Of a stretch of DNA of 64,000 bases, positions 25,249 to 34,755 are shown piece after piece. The notes beneath the pieces were generated by a model. That model was given only the letters and a program-made list of their open reading frames with translations. It was not told the origin of the DNA and ran no database searches. The DNA is from Stappia indica. Its GTDB lineage: Bacteria > Pseudomonadota > Alphaproteobacteria > Rhizobiales > Stappiaceae. The stretch is from positions 248,001 to 312,000 of the forward strand of contig NZ_CP046908.1 in the NCBI RefSeq assembly GCF_009789575.1. The letters run 5' to 3'. The position numbers and the translations under genes are program-made. The first letter of the stretch is position 1. Each line of letters starts with the position of its first letter.

Positions 25249-26268
25249 TCAGTCGCGCAGGCTCATTTCCCGAAGGCCGTCGGCCATCAGGTTGAAGCCA
25301 AGGATCAGGCTCGAAACGGCCAGCGCCGGCACGAGCAGCATGTAGGAGAACTTCCACAGCATCGCCGTCTTTGCGCTCTCGCGGATCATCAATCCCCAGT
25401 CCGGGTCGGGCGGCTGCAGGCCGAGGCCCAGGAAGGTCAGCGTGGTGATCGCCACCGTGGTGTAGCCGAGCCGCAGGCAGGCATCGACGATGATCGGCCC
25501 GCGCACGTTCGGCAGCAGCTCGAAGACCATGATGTAGAGCGGATGTTCGCCGCGGGTCTGCGCCGCGTAGACGTAGTCGCGCGTCTTGATGTCGAGCGCC
25601 AATCCCCGGACGATGCGCATGATCGCCGGCGCCGAGGCGAAGGTCACCGCCACCACGATGTTGAAGCCCGACGGTCCGAGATAGTTCAGGATGACGATGA
25701 ACAGCACCATCACCGGGAACGACAGCAGCACGTTGGCGACGAACGAAATGATCTCGTCCCACCAGCCGGCCAGATAGCCGGAGATCAGGCCGAACATGGC
25801 GCCGAACACATAGGCGACCATGGTCGCCGTGACGCCCCATACCAGCACCCGCTGGCAGCCCCAGATCATGCGCGACAGCATGTCCCGGCCCTTGAAGTCG
25901 GTGCCGAGCCAGAAGAACAGGCCATTCCGCTCGGTCAGGGGCGTGGCGAACGGGGCGATCGGCTTGTTCGGGTCCATCAGGGGCAGGTACGGCGCGCTTA
26001 CCGCCATCAGCAGCCAGAAGAACACCAGCGTCAGCCCGATCACCGCGACCCGGCTTTCGCGAAAGGCGCGGATGCCCAGCACGTAAAGCATCAGCGTCGC
26101 AGGGATCGCCGGCAGCAGCACGGTCCGCGCCTCGCCGCCGATCGTCTGTCCGAACATCACATAGGCCATCAGCGGCACCCACATCAGCAGGATCAGCGCG
26201 ATGACGGGCTTGGGCCGCGACAGGCGGTCGAGGGCGGAGGGGCCGGACGGGATCTCGGTCACTGCCAT
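25249..26268 (-). CDS. ABC transporter permease (DppC type)
   Basis: A 339-residue permease with an N-terminal helix (about 22-42), a second near 75-95, then four or more membrane segments and the EAA loop-type sequence AAQTRGEHPLYIMVFELLPN. LGTDFKGRDMLSRMIWG is the conserved DppC N-terminal motif. It is the inner-membrane partner of the upstream permease (18-bp gap) and is followed 13 bp later by the fused ATPase. Confidence 0.93.
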   Translation of the reverse strand: MAVTEIPSGPSALDRLSRPKPVIALILLMWVPLMAYVMFGQTIGGEARTVLLPAIPATLMLYVLGIRAFRESRVAVIGLTLVFFWLLMAVSAPYLPLMDPNKPIAPFATPLTERNGLFFWLGTDFKGRDMLSRMIWGCQRVLVWGVTATMVAYVFGAMFGLISGYLAGWWDEIISFVANVLLSFPVMVLFIVILNYLGPSGFNIVVAVTFASAPAIMRIVRGLALDIKTRDYVYAAQTRGEHPLYIMVFELLPNVRGPIIVDACLRLGYTTVAITTLTFLGLGLQPPDPDWGLMIRESAKTAMLWKFSYMLLVPALAVSSLILGFNLMADGLREMSLRD

Positions 26269-26286
26269 TGAGTGCGTCTCCGGTCC

Positions 26287-27237
26287 TTACGCAAAACGGA
26301 TGCGTGGGTTCAGGAAGGTGTAGCCGATGTCGGAGATGATCTGCGACAGCACGGCGACGGCGACGGCGACCAGCGTGCAGGCCTGCACCACTTCCACATC
26401 GGGAAACAGCGCCGCCTCGAGCAGCAGCTTGCCGAAGCCGTCATATTCGAAGAAGACCTCGACCACGACGACGCCCGACAGCAGCCAGTTGAGCTGCAGC
26501 ACGATCAGCGTGAACGGCGCGATCAGCGCGTTGCGCAGCGCGTGCCGCATCACGACCCGGCGGTACGGCAAGCCCTTCAGGATCGCGGTGCGGATGTATT
26601 GCGAGGTCATCACCTCGGCCATCGAGGCGCGGGTCATGCGCGCCACATAGCCGAAGTCGTAGATCACCAGCGTCAGCACCGGCAGGATCAGCTCGCGGAA
26701 GCTGAACCCGCCGATCATCGCCGATTTCACCGGCAGCCAGCCGAGGCCGAGGGCGAAGATGATGGTCAGCAGGATGGCGCTGGCGATCTCCGGGATGCTG
26801 GTCGTGAAGACCGATATGAACGAGATGCTCCGGTCCTGCAGCGACCCTTCCTTCATGCCGGCCAGGATCCCGAGGATCAGCGACAACGGGATCATCAGCG
26901 CGAAGACGAAAAAGGCCAGGATGCCGGTATTGGCCAGCCTATCCGCCAGCAAGGGGCCGACCGGACGGTTCTTCTCGTAGGAGAAGCCGAGATCGCCGCT
27001 CAGGATGTTGCCCACCCAGTTGGCGTAGCGCTGGTAGAACGGCACGTCGAGGCCGCGTGCGGCGAGCCAGCTCTTGTAGCTCTCCTCGGTCAGGGCCGAG
27101 ACGGCGAAGCCGCCAAGTTCTTGCACCGCCAGCCGTTTCTTGAACTCCGGCGTGTCGAAGATCGCGAACAGCAGCAGCGAGGAGACCGCCATGATCAGAA
27201 CCATCTGAACCAGGCGTCTCAGGATCAGTTTCAGCAT
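26287..27237 (-). CDS. ABC transporter permease (DppB type)
   Basis: A 316-residue permease starting MLKLILRRLVQMVLIM, the usual DppB N-terminal helix, followed by GDLGFSYEKNRPVGPLLADR and EAA-type loop ASMAEVMTSQYIRTAILKGLPY. Partner of the DppC-type permease. It starts about 120 bp after the substrate-binding protein gene, with a hairpin in between. Confidence 0.93.
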   Translation of the reverse strand: MLKLILRRLVQMVLIMAVSSLLLFAIFDTPEFKKRLAVQELGGFAVSALTEESYKSWLAARGLDVPFYQRYANWVGNILSGDLGFSYEKNRPVGPLLADRLANTGILAFFVFALMIPLSLILGILAGMKEGSLQDRSISFISVFTTSIPEIASAILLTIIFALGLGWLPVKSAMIGGFSFRELILPVLTLVIYDFGYVARMTRASMAEVMTSQYIRTAILKGLPYRRVVMRHALRNALIAPFTLIVLQLNWLLSGVVVVEVFFEYDGFGKLLLEAALFPDVEVVQACTLVAVAVAVLSQIISDIGYTFLNPRIRFA

Positions 27238-27316
27238 GTGGCGCCCACCGTGTCGGCCCCTCGATCATGCCTCAAGCGCGGCATGCGGGCCCTCCCCCTG
27301 ACCTCGGCAAAAGACC

Positions 27317-27343
27317 GCCGCGCCGGAAATATCCCGGCGCGGC
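27317..27343 (-). terminator. Leaky terminator between binding-protein and permease genes
   Basis: GCCGCGCCGG (27317-27326) pairs with CCGGCGCGGC (27334-27343); on the minus strand TCTTTT follows a few bases later. Such hairpins keep the binding-protein message in excess over the permease message. Confidence 0.6.
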
Positions 27344-27358
27344 AATCGGTTGTCGGCG

Positions 27359-29050
27359 TCAGCTCATCCAGACCTTGTTGAACTGGTGATACTGGGTCGG
27401 GTGGGCCGGATAGCCGTTCACCGACTTGGAGGCCATCGTGTAGACCGGCCGCCAGATCGGCATGACCATCACGGAGGCGTCCTGCAGGATCTGCGAAGCC
27501 TTGGCGAGCAGCCCCTTGCGGGCCTCCACGTCGAGCGTCGCCTCGGCCTCGTCGAGCGCCGCGTCGAACTCGGGCGAGGCGAAGCCGGACTCGTTCCACG
27601 GCACGCCCGTGCGGTAGCCGAGCGACATCACCATCGTGCCGAGCGGACGGTGGGTCCAGGCGGTCGCGCCGAACGGCGTCTTGGTCCAGATCTCCCAGTA
27701 CTTGGAAGCCGGAATGACGTTGATGTTCAGCGTGATGCCCGCGTCCTTGAGCTGGTCGCGCATGGCCTCGGCGGCCGTCTGGTGCCACGGGCCGTCCGTG
27801 TTGCCGACATCGATCGTGATCGTGATGCCGTCGGGATGGCCGGCCTCGGCGAGCAGCGCCTTGGCGCCCTCCACGTCGCGGGTCAGCGGCGCCAGCGCCT
27901 GGTAGTCCGGATGCACCGGTGCCACGTGGTGGTTCTCGCCGACATCGCCGCCTTCCGGGTAGACCAGCGGCTTGATCGCGGCGTTGTCGATGGCCATGGT
28001 CACGGCCTTGCGCACGCGCTCGTCGGTGAACGGCTCGGCATCGACGCGCATGCGGCAGCACAGGCACTGCGCCGTGCGGGCGGCGATGATGTTGCCGTCG
28101 ATGGCCTTGGCCAGCTCCATCTGCTCGACGCCGAAGTCGTAGATCGCATCGACGCTCTGGCCGGCAAAGGCGGTCAGCTGGTTGTCGGCGTCGAAATTGT
28201 AGTAGTGGATCTCGTCGAGAAACACCGTGCCGCCCCAATATTCGAAGGGCTGGCCGCCGGCCTCGGTCACCTTCTTGAGGATGCAGCGGTCACCGACGAC
28301 GTTCTCGGTGATCGTGTAGGCGCCGGTGCCGTTGATCGCGTCGTCGAGCGGCGGCTTGAAGCCGCGATGCACGATGGCGGTCGGGTAGTTGTACATATCC
28401 TCGGGGAAGGACAGCACCGGCTTGGTCAGGTTGAAGCGGATCGTGTGATCGTCGACGATCTCGATGGCGCCGTCGATGAGGCTCTTCTTGCCGTCTTTAT
28501 CCTCGACCATCGCCGAGACCGACGAGAGGCCGATATTCGACGAGCCGAGATCCGGGTTGGTCCAGCGCTCGAAGTTGAACTTGACGTCCTCGGCGGTGAA
28601 ATCGTCGCCGTTGTGCCACTTCACGCCCTTGCGCAGGTAGAAGGTCCAGGTCTTCAAATCCTCGGATGCTTCCCAGCGCTCGGCCAGCATCGGCCGGGTC
28701 ACGTTGTCCGGGCCGGTCATCGCCAGGTATTCCAGCATGTGGCGCGTCTGGTTGGAGGCCTGGGTCCACGAGAAGGTCGCCGGATCGTCGATCTTCTGGA
28801 CCTGCATCGCCACCTTCAGGATGCCGCCGGCCTTGGCGTTCGGGTCGTCCGCCGGGAACGGCAGGTTGGCCGCGTCCTGCGCGACCGCCGGGCTCGGCAG
28901 GCCGGCCATCGCATAGGCCGCACCGGCACCGACGCCCAGCAGCGCCGCGTATCGGACGAACTCGCGGCGGCTCAGCCGGCCGCTGTCCATCTGTTCCTGC
29001 GCTTCCCTGACTTTCGGATGCATCTTGCTTGACGTCTCGTTGGTCGACAT
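27359..29050 (-). CDS. Tat-exported peptide-type ABC substrate-binding protein
   Basis: A 563-residue family 5 solute-binding protein. The N-terminus has a twin-arginine signal (LSRREFVRYAALLGVG, cleavage near PAVAQ), so it is exported folded. The binding fold shows DDPATFSWTQASN, LAERWEASEDLKTWTFYLRKG and NGDDFTAEDVKFNFERW. I chose ATG 29050 (GGAGGGGAGA upstream). The ligand is not readable; the neighbouring methyltransferase and dimethylglycine-type dehydrogenase suggest a methylated amine or betaine derivative instead of a peptide (inference). Confidence 0.92.
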   Translation of the reverse strand: MSTNETSSKMHPKVREAQEQMDSGRLSRREFVRYAALLGVGAGAAYAMAGLPSPAVAQDAANLPFPADDPNAKAGGILKVAMQVQKIDDPATFSWTQASNQTRHMLEYLAMTGPDNVTRPMLAERWEASEDLKTWTFYLRKGVKWHNGDDFTAEDVKFNFERWTNPDLGSSNIGLSSVSAMVEDKDGKKSLIDGAIEIVDDHTIRFNLTKPVLSFPEDMYNYPTAIVHRGFKPPLDDAINGTGAYTITENVVGDRCILKKVTEAGGQPFEYWGGTVFLDEIHYYNFDADNQLTAFAGQSVDAIYDFGVEQMELAKAIDGNIIAARTAQCLCCRMRVDAEPFTDERVRKAVTMAIDNAAIKPLVYPEGGDVGENHHVAPVHPDYQALAPLTRDVEGAKALLAEAGHPDGITITIDVGNTDGPWHQTAAEAMRDQLKDAGITLNINVIPASKYWEIWTKTPFGATAWTHRPLGTMVMSLGYRTGVPWNESGFASPEFDAALDEAEATLDVEARKGLLAKASQILQDASVMVMPIWRPVYTMASKSVNGYPAHPTQYHQFNKVWMS

Positions 29051-29585
29051 GCCCTGTCTCCCCTCCAACCGATTGCTGTGTTTGCTCTTTTTCACTGCCG
29101 CCGCGGGCCGGAAGCCCGCCGCGCATGTCGTTCCTGGCCTTGCCGACCTCGCCTTGCGCTGGCGCGCGAGCGAGGTCCGACTGCGGACCTGCCCTGGAGA
29201 TCCTCCGTGTCGGCCGGTCGCCGTTCCGGCCCCTCGCCGGATGTGCGAACCGATGGTCTTTTCCGATGCCGCAGCGTCCCGCAAGGCGGCTGCCGCAGAT
29301 CGGATCGCGTCAACCTAACATGCAATCATGGTGCCTTGGCAAAGCCTTGCAGCCATTTTTTTGAGATCCGGCTCGGGCGTGTCGGTATCGAACAACGGAT
29401 CGTCGCATAATCGATATCGCCTTTCCCTCGTTGACGGCGCTAGGCTCCTGTCATATCGCGCGTATTGAAACGCGAACGCTTCCGAAACAACTGGCCGTGT
29501 GCTTGTCGTTTTCGGAAACGGCTGGACTTTACTAAGACGGATACGAAACTAGACGTCCGCAACCGCAGCGGGGAGCCGGGTTCGC
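29051..29585. promoter_or_regulatory. 535-bp divergent control region of the transporter and methyltransferase genes
   Basis: No gene. Features: TTGACG at 29431-29436 with TATCGC 17 bp later (weak promoter candidate towards mttB), and an inverted repeat TTCCGAAA (29480-29487)/TTTCGGAA (29510-29517) about 65 bp before the methyltransferase start, a candidate operator. A T-run (29353-29361) lies in the middle. Confidence 0.4.
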
Positions 29586-31175
29586 ATGGCCGAAACGGAC
29601 GAAATCGAGGGCGTCGCTCCGGGCGGCGACGAGACCGCCGGCCGTCGCCGCGGACGCAGGGGCCGCCGGGAGGTCCAGGGCCATTCGGACGCCATCGAAC
29701 AGAAGCCGTTCCGGGCCCGCCGCAATCCCTTCGCGCCGGTCCAGGCGGTCTCCGAAGATCAACTTGAGGCGATCCATTCCGCCTCGCTCGACGTCCTGGA
29801 AAATATCGGTGTCGATTTTATCAATAGCGAGGCGAAGGCCCTTCTGAAGGCCGCCGGTGCCGATGTTTCCGCCTCGTCCGACCGAATCAGGCTGGATCGC
29901 GGCCTGGTTCTGGAGGCGCTCGCCAGCGCGCCGGCGGAGTTCATCCTCCACGCGAGGAACCCGGAGCGGAACCTCAAGGTCGGCGGCGACAGCGTCATCT
30001 GGAGCGGCGTCGCCAGCGCCCCCAACTGCGCCGACGCGCAGCGCGGCCGGCGCCCCGGCAGCCAGCAGGACTATCGCGACTTCCTCCGCCTCAGCCAGGT
30101 CTTCAACGTCATCGACCTGAACGGCGGCTACCCGGTCGAGCCGGTCGACATCCACGCCTCGGTACGCCATCTCGACTGCATCTCAGACTTCGTGACGCTC
30201 ACCGACAAGGCGTTCCACATCTATTCGCTCGGCCGCGAGCGCAATCTGGACGGCATGGAGATCGCCCGGATCGCACTTGGACTGACACATGAGGAATTCG
30301 AAAGAACTCCTTCTGTCATATCGATTATCAACTCGTCGTCGCCGCTGCGTCTCGACACGCCGATGCTTCAGGGTATCATCGAGATGTCGCGGCGCGGCCA
30401 GCCGATCGTGCTTACGCCCTTCACCCTTGCCGGCGCGATGGCGCCGGTCACGGTCGCGGGCGCCCTGGTGCAGCAGAACGCCGAGGCGCTGGCCGGTCTC
30501 GCCTTCGCCCAGATCGTGCGTCCCGGCGCGCCGGTCGTCTATGGCGGCTTCACCTCCAATGTCGACATGAAGTCCGGCGCCCCCGCCTTCGGCACGCCGG
30601 AATACATGCAGGCGGCGCTTGTCGGCGGCCAGCTCGCCCGCCGCTACAATCTGCCCTACCGCTCCTCGGCCGTCTGCGCGGCCAACTCGCCCGACGCCCA
30701 GGCCGCCTGGGAGACGGTGTTCTCGCTCTGGGGCGCGCTGATGGGCGGCGCCAACTACATCAAGCACGCCGCCGGCTGGCTCGAAGGCGGGTTGACCGCC
30801 GGCTTCGAGAAATTCGTCATCGACATCGACCTTTTGCAGATGATGGACGCCTTCCTGCAGCCGCTCGACACCTCGCCGGACGCGCTGGCGGTCGAGGCGA
30901 TCCGCGATGTCGGGCCCGGCGGCCACTTCTTCGGCACCGCCCATACGCAGGCCCGCTACAAGACCGCGTTTTATCCGCCTATCATCTCCGACTGGCGGAA
31001 CTTCGAGACCTGGCGCGATGCCGGCTCGCCGACCGCCTACGACAAGGCGCAGGTGGTCTGCAGGAAGGCGCTGGCCGAATACGAGGCCCCGCCCCTCGAT
31101 CCGGCCATCGCCGAGGAACTGGCGGATTTCGTCGCCCGGCGAAAGGCCGAGGGCGGCGCGCCCACCGACTTCTGA
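29586..31175 (+). CDS. Trimethylamine methyltransferase family (MttB-like) protein
   Basis: A 529-residue MttB-superfamily methyltransferase lacking any in-frame amber codon, so it is a non-pyrrolysine member. Such proteins demethylate quaternary amines (for example glycine betaine or proline betaine) and usually pass the methyl group to a corrinoid protein. Seen: Arg/Gly-rich N-terminal leader (about residues 18-40), then a TIM-barrel body with FTLAGAMAPVTVAGALVQQN, VYGGFTSNVDMKSGAPAFGT and YIKHAAGWLEGGLTAGFEKF. No corrinoid protein gene lies nearby. It is followed 59 bp later by the GcvT-type flavoprotein. Confidence 0.87.
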   Translation: MAETDEIEGVAPGGDETAGRRRGRRGRREVQGHSDAIEQKPFRARRNPFAPVQAVSEDQLEAIHSASLDVLENIGVDFINSEAKALLKAAGADVSASSDRIRLDRGLVLEALASAPAEFILHARNPERNLKVGGDSVIWSGVASAPNCADAQRGRRPGSQQDYRDFLRLSQVFNVIDLNGGYPVEPVDIHASVRHLDCISDFVTLTDKAFHIYSLGRERNLDGMEIARIALGLTHEEFERTPSVISIINSSSPLRLDTPMLQGIIEMSRRGQPIVLTPFTLAGAMAPVTVAGALVQQNAEALAGLAFAQIVRPGAPVVYGGFTSNVDMKSGAPAFGTPEYMQAALVGGQLARRYNLPYRSSAVCAANSPDAQAAWETVFSLWGALMGGANYIKHAAGWLEGGLTAGFEKFVIDIDLLQMMDAFLQPLDTSPDALAVEAIRDVGPGGHFFGTAHTQARYKTAFYPPIISDWRNFETWRDAGSPTAYDKAQVVCRKALAEYEAPPLDPAIAEELADFVARRKAEGGAPTDF

Positions 31176-31234
31176 CGCGGCCGGCACGCGGCCGCGTTCC
31201 AACTCATTTTCCAGACAAGCAGGGAAGCAGACGA

Positions 31235-33670
31235 ATGAAATCCCAGGCTCGCGTGGTGGTGATCGGCGGCGGCGTCGTCGGCTGCAGCGTCCTTTATCAC
31301 CTGACCCGGAGGGGCTGGACCGACGTGCTGCTGATCGAGCGCTCGGAGCTCACCTCCGGCTCGACCTGGCATGCGGCCGGCGGCTTCCACACCCTGAACG
31401 GCGACCCGAACGTCGCCAAGCTGCAGGCCTATACCGTCTCGCTCTACAAGGAGATCGAAGAGCTTTCCGGCCAGTCCTGCGGGTTGCACCTGACCGGCGG
31501 CCTGCAGCTCGCCGATACGCCCGAACGGCTCGACTGGCTGAAGATGGCCCATGCCCGCGGCCGTTACCTCGGCATGGAAACGGAGATCATCTCGGCGAAA
31601 GAGGCCAAGGAGCTGCTGCCGCTGATCGACGAGCGACACTTCGTCGGCGCCATGTGGGACCCGATCGAGGGCCATCTCGACCCCTCCGGCACCACCCATG
31701 CCTATGCCAAGGCGGCGCGCAAGGCCGGCGCCGAGATCTCGCTGCGCAACCGCGTTGTCGAGCTCGCCCAGAAGCCTGACGGCACCTGGCTGGTCGTCAC
31801 CGAGCAAGGCACGGTCGAGGCCGAACACGTGGTCAATGCCGGCGGCTTGTGGGCGCGCGAGGTCGGCCGCATGGTCGGGCTGGAACTCCCCGTCCTTGCC
31901 ATGGAGCACCACTACCTGCTGACCGAAGACATGCCGGAAATCGCCGAGATCGTCGCCTCGACCGGCAAGGAGATGGTCCACGCCATCGACTTCTCCGGCG
32001 AGATCTATACCCGCCAGGAGCGCGGCGGCATGCTGCTCGGCACCTATGAGCGCGCTGCGACGCCCTGGAGCCCGCGCCAGACGCCCTGGGACTTCGGCCA
32101 GGAGCTGCTGGCGCCGAACCTGGAGCGCATCGCCCCCTCGCTGGAGATCGGCTTCGAGCACTTCCCCGCGCTCAAGCACACCGGCATCAAGCAGTTCGTC
32201 AACGGCCCCTTCACCTTCGCCCCCGACGGCAATCCGCTGGTCGGTCCGGTGCGCGGCCTCACCAATTTCTGGTGCGCCTGCGCGGTGATGGCCGGCTTCA
32301 GCCAGGGCGGCGGCGTCGGCCTTGCCCTCTCCAACTGGATGGTCGACGGCGATCCGGGCTTCGACATCTGGGGCATGGATGTCGCCCGCTTCGGCCCCTG
32401 GGCCAGCCTCGCCTATACCAACGCCAAGGTGCGCGAGAACTATTCCCGCCGCTTCCGCATCCGCTATCCGAACGAGGAGCTGCCGGCCGCCCGTCCGCAC
32501 CAGACGACGCCGCTCTACGACCGCATGCGCGCGCAAGGCGCCGTGATGGGCGACAGCTGGGCGCTGGAAACCCCGCTCTGGTTCGCGCCAGAGGGCACCG
32601 AGCCGCGCGACATCGTCTCCTTCCGCCGTTCCAACGACTTCGAGCACGTCAAGGCCGAGTGCCAGGCGGTGCGCACCGGCGTCGGCATCACCGAGATCGC
32701 CAATTTCGCCAAGTACGAGATCGCAGGCCCCGGCGCCGAAGCCTTCCTCGACAAGCTGATGACCAACCGCATGCCGGCGCTCGGCCGCATGGTTCTGACG
32801 CCGATGCTCAACGAGACCGGCAAGCTGATCGGCGACTTCACCATCGCCCGCATTGCCGACGACCGCTTCCTGATGTGGGGCTCCTCGCAGGCCGAGATCT
32901 ATCACATGCGCTGGTTCGAGCGGCATCTGCCGCAGGACGGCTCGGTGCGCGTGACGCCGATCAATCTCGGCTGGGTCGGCCTGTCGATCGCCGGTCCCAG
33001 GGCGCGCGACCTGCTGGCGCGGGTCACCGGCGACGATGTATCGAACACCGCCTTCCCCTTCATGGCCAGCCGGGCGATGGATGTCGCCGCGGCCCCCTGC
33101 CATGTCAGCCGCATCAGCTATACCGGCGACCTCGGCTACGAGATCTGGATGGCGCCCCATTACGAACGCCGGGTCTACGACGCGTTGAAGGAAGCGGGCG
33201 CCGATCTCGGCCTGCGCGACTTCGGCATGCGCGCCCTGCTCTGCCTGCGGCTGGAAAAGAACTTCGGCACCTGGTTCCGCGAGTTCCGCCCGATCTACGG
33301 GCCCTATGAGGCCGATCTCGGCCGTTTCGTCGCCCTGAACAAGGGCGATTTCATCGGCCGCGAGGCAGCCCTGCGGGAGAAGGAGAGCGGCGGCACGCTG
33401 CGCCGGGTCAGCTTCGTCGTCGAGGCGAACGATGCCGACGTGATCGGCGACGAGCCGATCTGGCACGAGGGAAAGGTGGTCGGCTGGATCACCTCCGGCG
33501 GCTACGGCCACTTCGTCGACGCCTCGCTGGCGCAGGGCTACCTGCCGAAGGACCTGGCCGCGCTGGGCGCGGACGGCGCCTTCGAGATCGAGATCATCGG
33601 CGAGCGGGTGAAGGCCCGCATCATCAACGAGCCGCTGTTCGACCCGCGCGCCGAACGCATGCGCATGTAG
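31235..33670 (+). CDS. Dimethylglycine/sarcosine dehydrogenase-like FAD and folate protein
   Basis: An 811-residue two-part enzyme. N-terminal FAD oxidase domain (about 1-420): VIGGGVVGCSVLYHL dinucleotide fold and GSTWHAAGG, whose His is the covalent FAD attachment site in dimethylglycine and sarcosine dehydrogenases. C-terminal half (about 450-805) is a GcvT/aminomethyltransferase domain that accepts the one-carbon unit on tetrahydrofolate: NDFEHVKAECQAVRTGVGI, YTGDLGYEIWM, CLRLEKNFGTWFRE. Together with the MttB-like protein it suggests stepwise removal of N-methyl groups feeding the folate pool. The precise substrate is open. Confidence 0.92.
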   Translation: MKSQARVVVIGGGVVGCSVLYHLTRRGWTDVLLIERSELTSGSTWHAAGGFHTLNGDPNVAKLQAYTVSLYKEIEELSGQSCGLHLTGGLQLADTPERLDWLKMAHARGRYLGMETEIISAKEAKELLPLIDERHFVGAMWDPIEGHLDPSGTTHAYAKAARKAGAEISLRNRVVELAQKPDGTWLVVTEQGTVEAEHVVNAGGLWAREVGRMVGLELPVLAMEHHYLLTEDMPEIAEIVASTGKEMVHAIDFSGEIYTRQERGGMLLGTYERAATPWSPRQTPWDFGQELLAPNLERIAPSLEIGFEHFPALKHTGIKQFVNGPFTFAPDGNPLVGPVRGLTNFWCACAVMAGFSQGGGVGLALSNWMVDGDPGFDIWGMDVARFGPWASLAYTNAKVRENYSRRFRIRYPNEELPAARPHQTTPLYDRMRAQGAVMGDSWALETPLWFAPEGTEPRDIVSFRRSNDFEHVKAECQAVRTGVGITEIANFAKYEIAGPGAEAFLDKLMTNRMPALGRMVLTPMLNETGKLIGDFTIARIADDRFLMWGSSQAEIYHMRWFERHLPQDGSVRVTPINLGWVGLSIAGPRARDLLARVTGDDVSNTAFPFMASRAMDVAAAPCHVSRISYTGDLGYEIWMAPHYERRVYDALKEAGADLGLRDFGMRALLCLRLEKNFGTWFREFRPIYGPYEADLGRFVALNKGDFIGREAALREKESGGTLRRVSFVVEANDADVIGDEPIWHEGKVVGWITSGGYGHFVDASLAQGYLPKDLAALGADGAFEIEIIGERVKARIINEPLFDPRAERMRM

Positions 33671-33687
33671 CCGAGCGGCACGGCGCG

Positions 33688-34584
33688 TCAGCTTCCGGGG
33701 TTCATCTCGCGGAAGCAGGCGATCACATGGCTGGCGAAGGCATCGCTCGCCTTGCCGGCATTGCCCGCCTCCTTGAGGATCAGGTGGTAATCGCCGATCT
33801 CCGGCAGGCCGTGGCGCGCGTCGAGCTTCTGCAGCGGCGGCGTGATGACGCTGGTCGGAAACGGCGCAACGGCGAGGTCGGCCAGCAGCGCCGCCTCCTG
33901 GCCCGCGCTGTGAAAGCTCTGATAGGCGATGCGGTAGGGATGCTCGGCCTTGTCGAGCGCGATGCGCGCGGCCTTGCGCCAGGGGCAGCCGGACACCGAC
34001 AGCGCCAGCGGCAGCGGGTTGCGGCTATAGGCAACGCCCCCTTCCAGCCCCGCCCAGGCGAGCGGCTCGGTGTAGACGATCTCCCCGCCGCGGGCGAGGT
34101 CGCTGTCGGGCCGCGCCGTATAAAGGATCAGGTCGAGCTGGCCGTCCTTCAGCTTCTGCAGCAGCGGCGGGCTGCCGTCGAGATGCACGTCGACATTGAC
34201 CGCCGGATGCGAACGAGCGAAGCGCGTCAGGATGTTGGGCAGGAATCGCGTGCCGAAATCCGACGGCGCGCCGAAGCGCACCTCGCCCTCGATGGAGGGC
34301 GAGCGGAACATCGCCACCGCCTCCTCGTTGAGCAGCAGGATGCGCCGCGCGTAACCGAGCAGTGCTTCGCCCTCCGCAGTCATGCGGACACTGCGCCCCT
34401 CCCTTGCGAAAACCGCAGTGCCGAGCAGCGTCTCCAACTTCTTCACCTGCATCGAGACGGCCGAGGGCGTGCGCCCGATCACCTCGGAAGCCTTTGAAAA
34501 ACTTCCTGTTTCCGCGATGACGAGAAAAGTCCGATAGAGGTCCATCTCGATCAGCGGCGTACCTTTTCCTGGCACCAGGTCCAT
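33688..34584 (-). CDS. LysR-family transcriptional regulator
   Basis: A 298-residue LysR regulator: winged-helix region about residues 14-72 (FLVIAETGSFSKASEVIGRT, then SAVSMQVKKLETLLGTAVF) and a co-inducer domain starting GEVRFGAPSDFG. The start at 34584 is favoured by a strong AAGGAGG seven bases upstream; ATG 34545 would give the more usual length at the N-terminus. It converges on the dimethylglycine-dehydrogenase-like gene (17 bp between stops). Target genes are not evident. Confidence 0.92.
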   Translation of the reverse strand: MDLVPGKGTPLIEMDLYRTFLVIAETGSFSKASEVIGRTPSAVSMQVKKLETLLGTAVFAREGRSVRMTAEGEALLGYARRILLLNEEAVAMFRSPSIEGEVRFGAPSDFGTRFLPNILTRFARSHPAVNVDVHLDGSPPLLQKLKDGQLDLILYTARPDSDLARGGEIVYTEPLAWAGLEGGVAYSRNPLPLALSVSGCPWRKAARIALDKAEHPYRIAYQSFHSAGQEAALLADLAVAPFPTSVITPPLQKLDARHGLPEIGDYHLILKEAGNAGKASDAFASHVIACFREMNPGS

Positions 34585-34755
34585 GGCTCGGCCTCCTTGC
34601 GCTTCAGTTCAATGAAATTGATCATATACATGAGTTCTTTTGGTTTGCCTGATAGCACGAATGCGACCATATCCCGGTCAGGGCGGCATGACAGTTCGCC
34701 CGCGCGCGAACCGCCCGGCCGCCACGACACGCAACTCGAGCACATGGAGAGCGAC

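Noticed and set aside
29586-31175. Possible pyrrolysine-containing MttB with amber readthrough.
   Set aside because: The frame has no internal TAG; the protein is a non-pyrrolysine family member.
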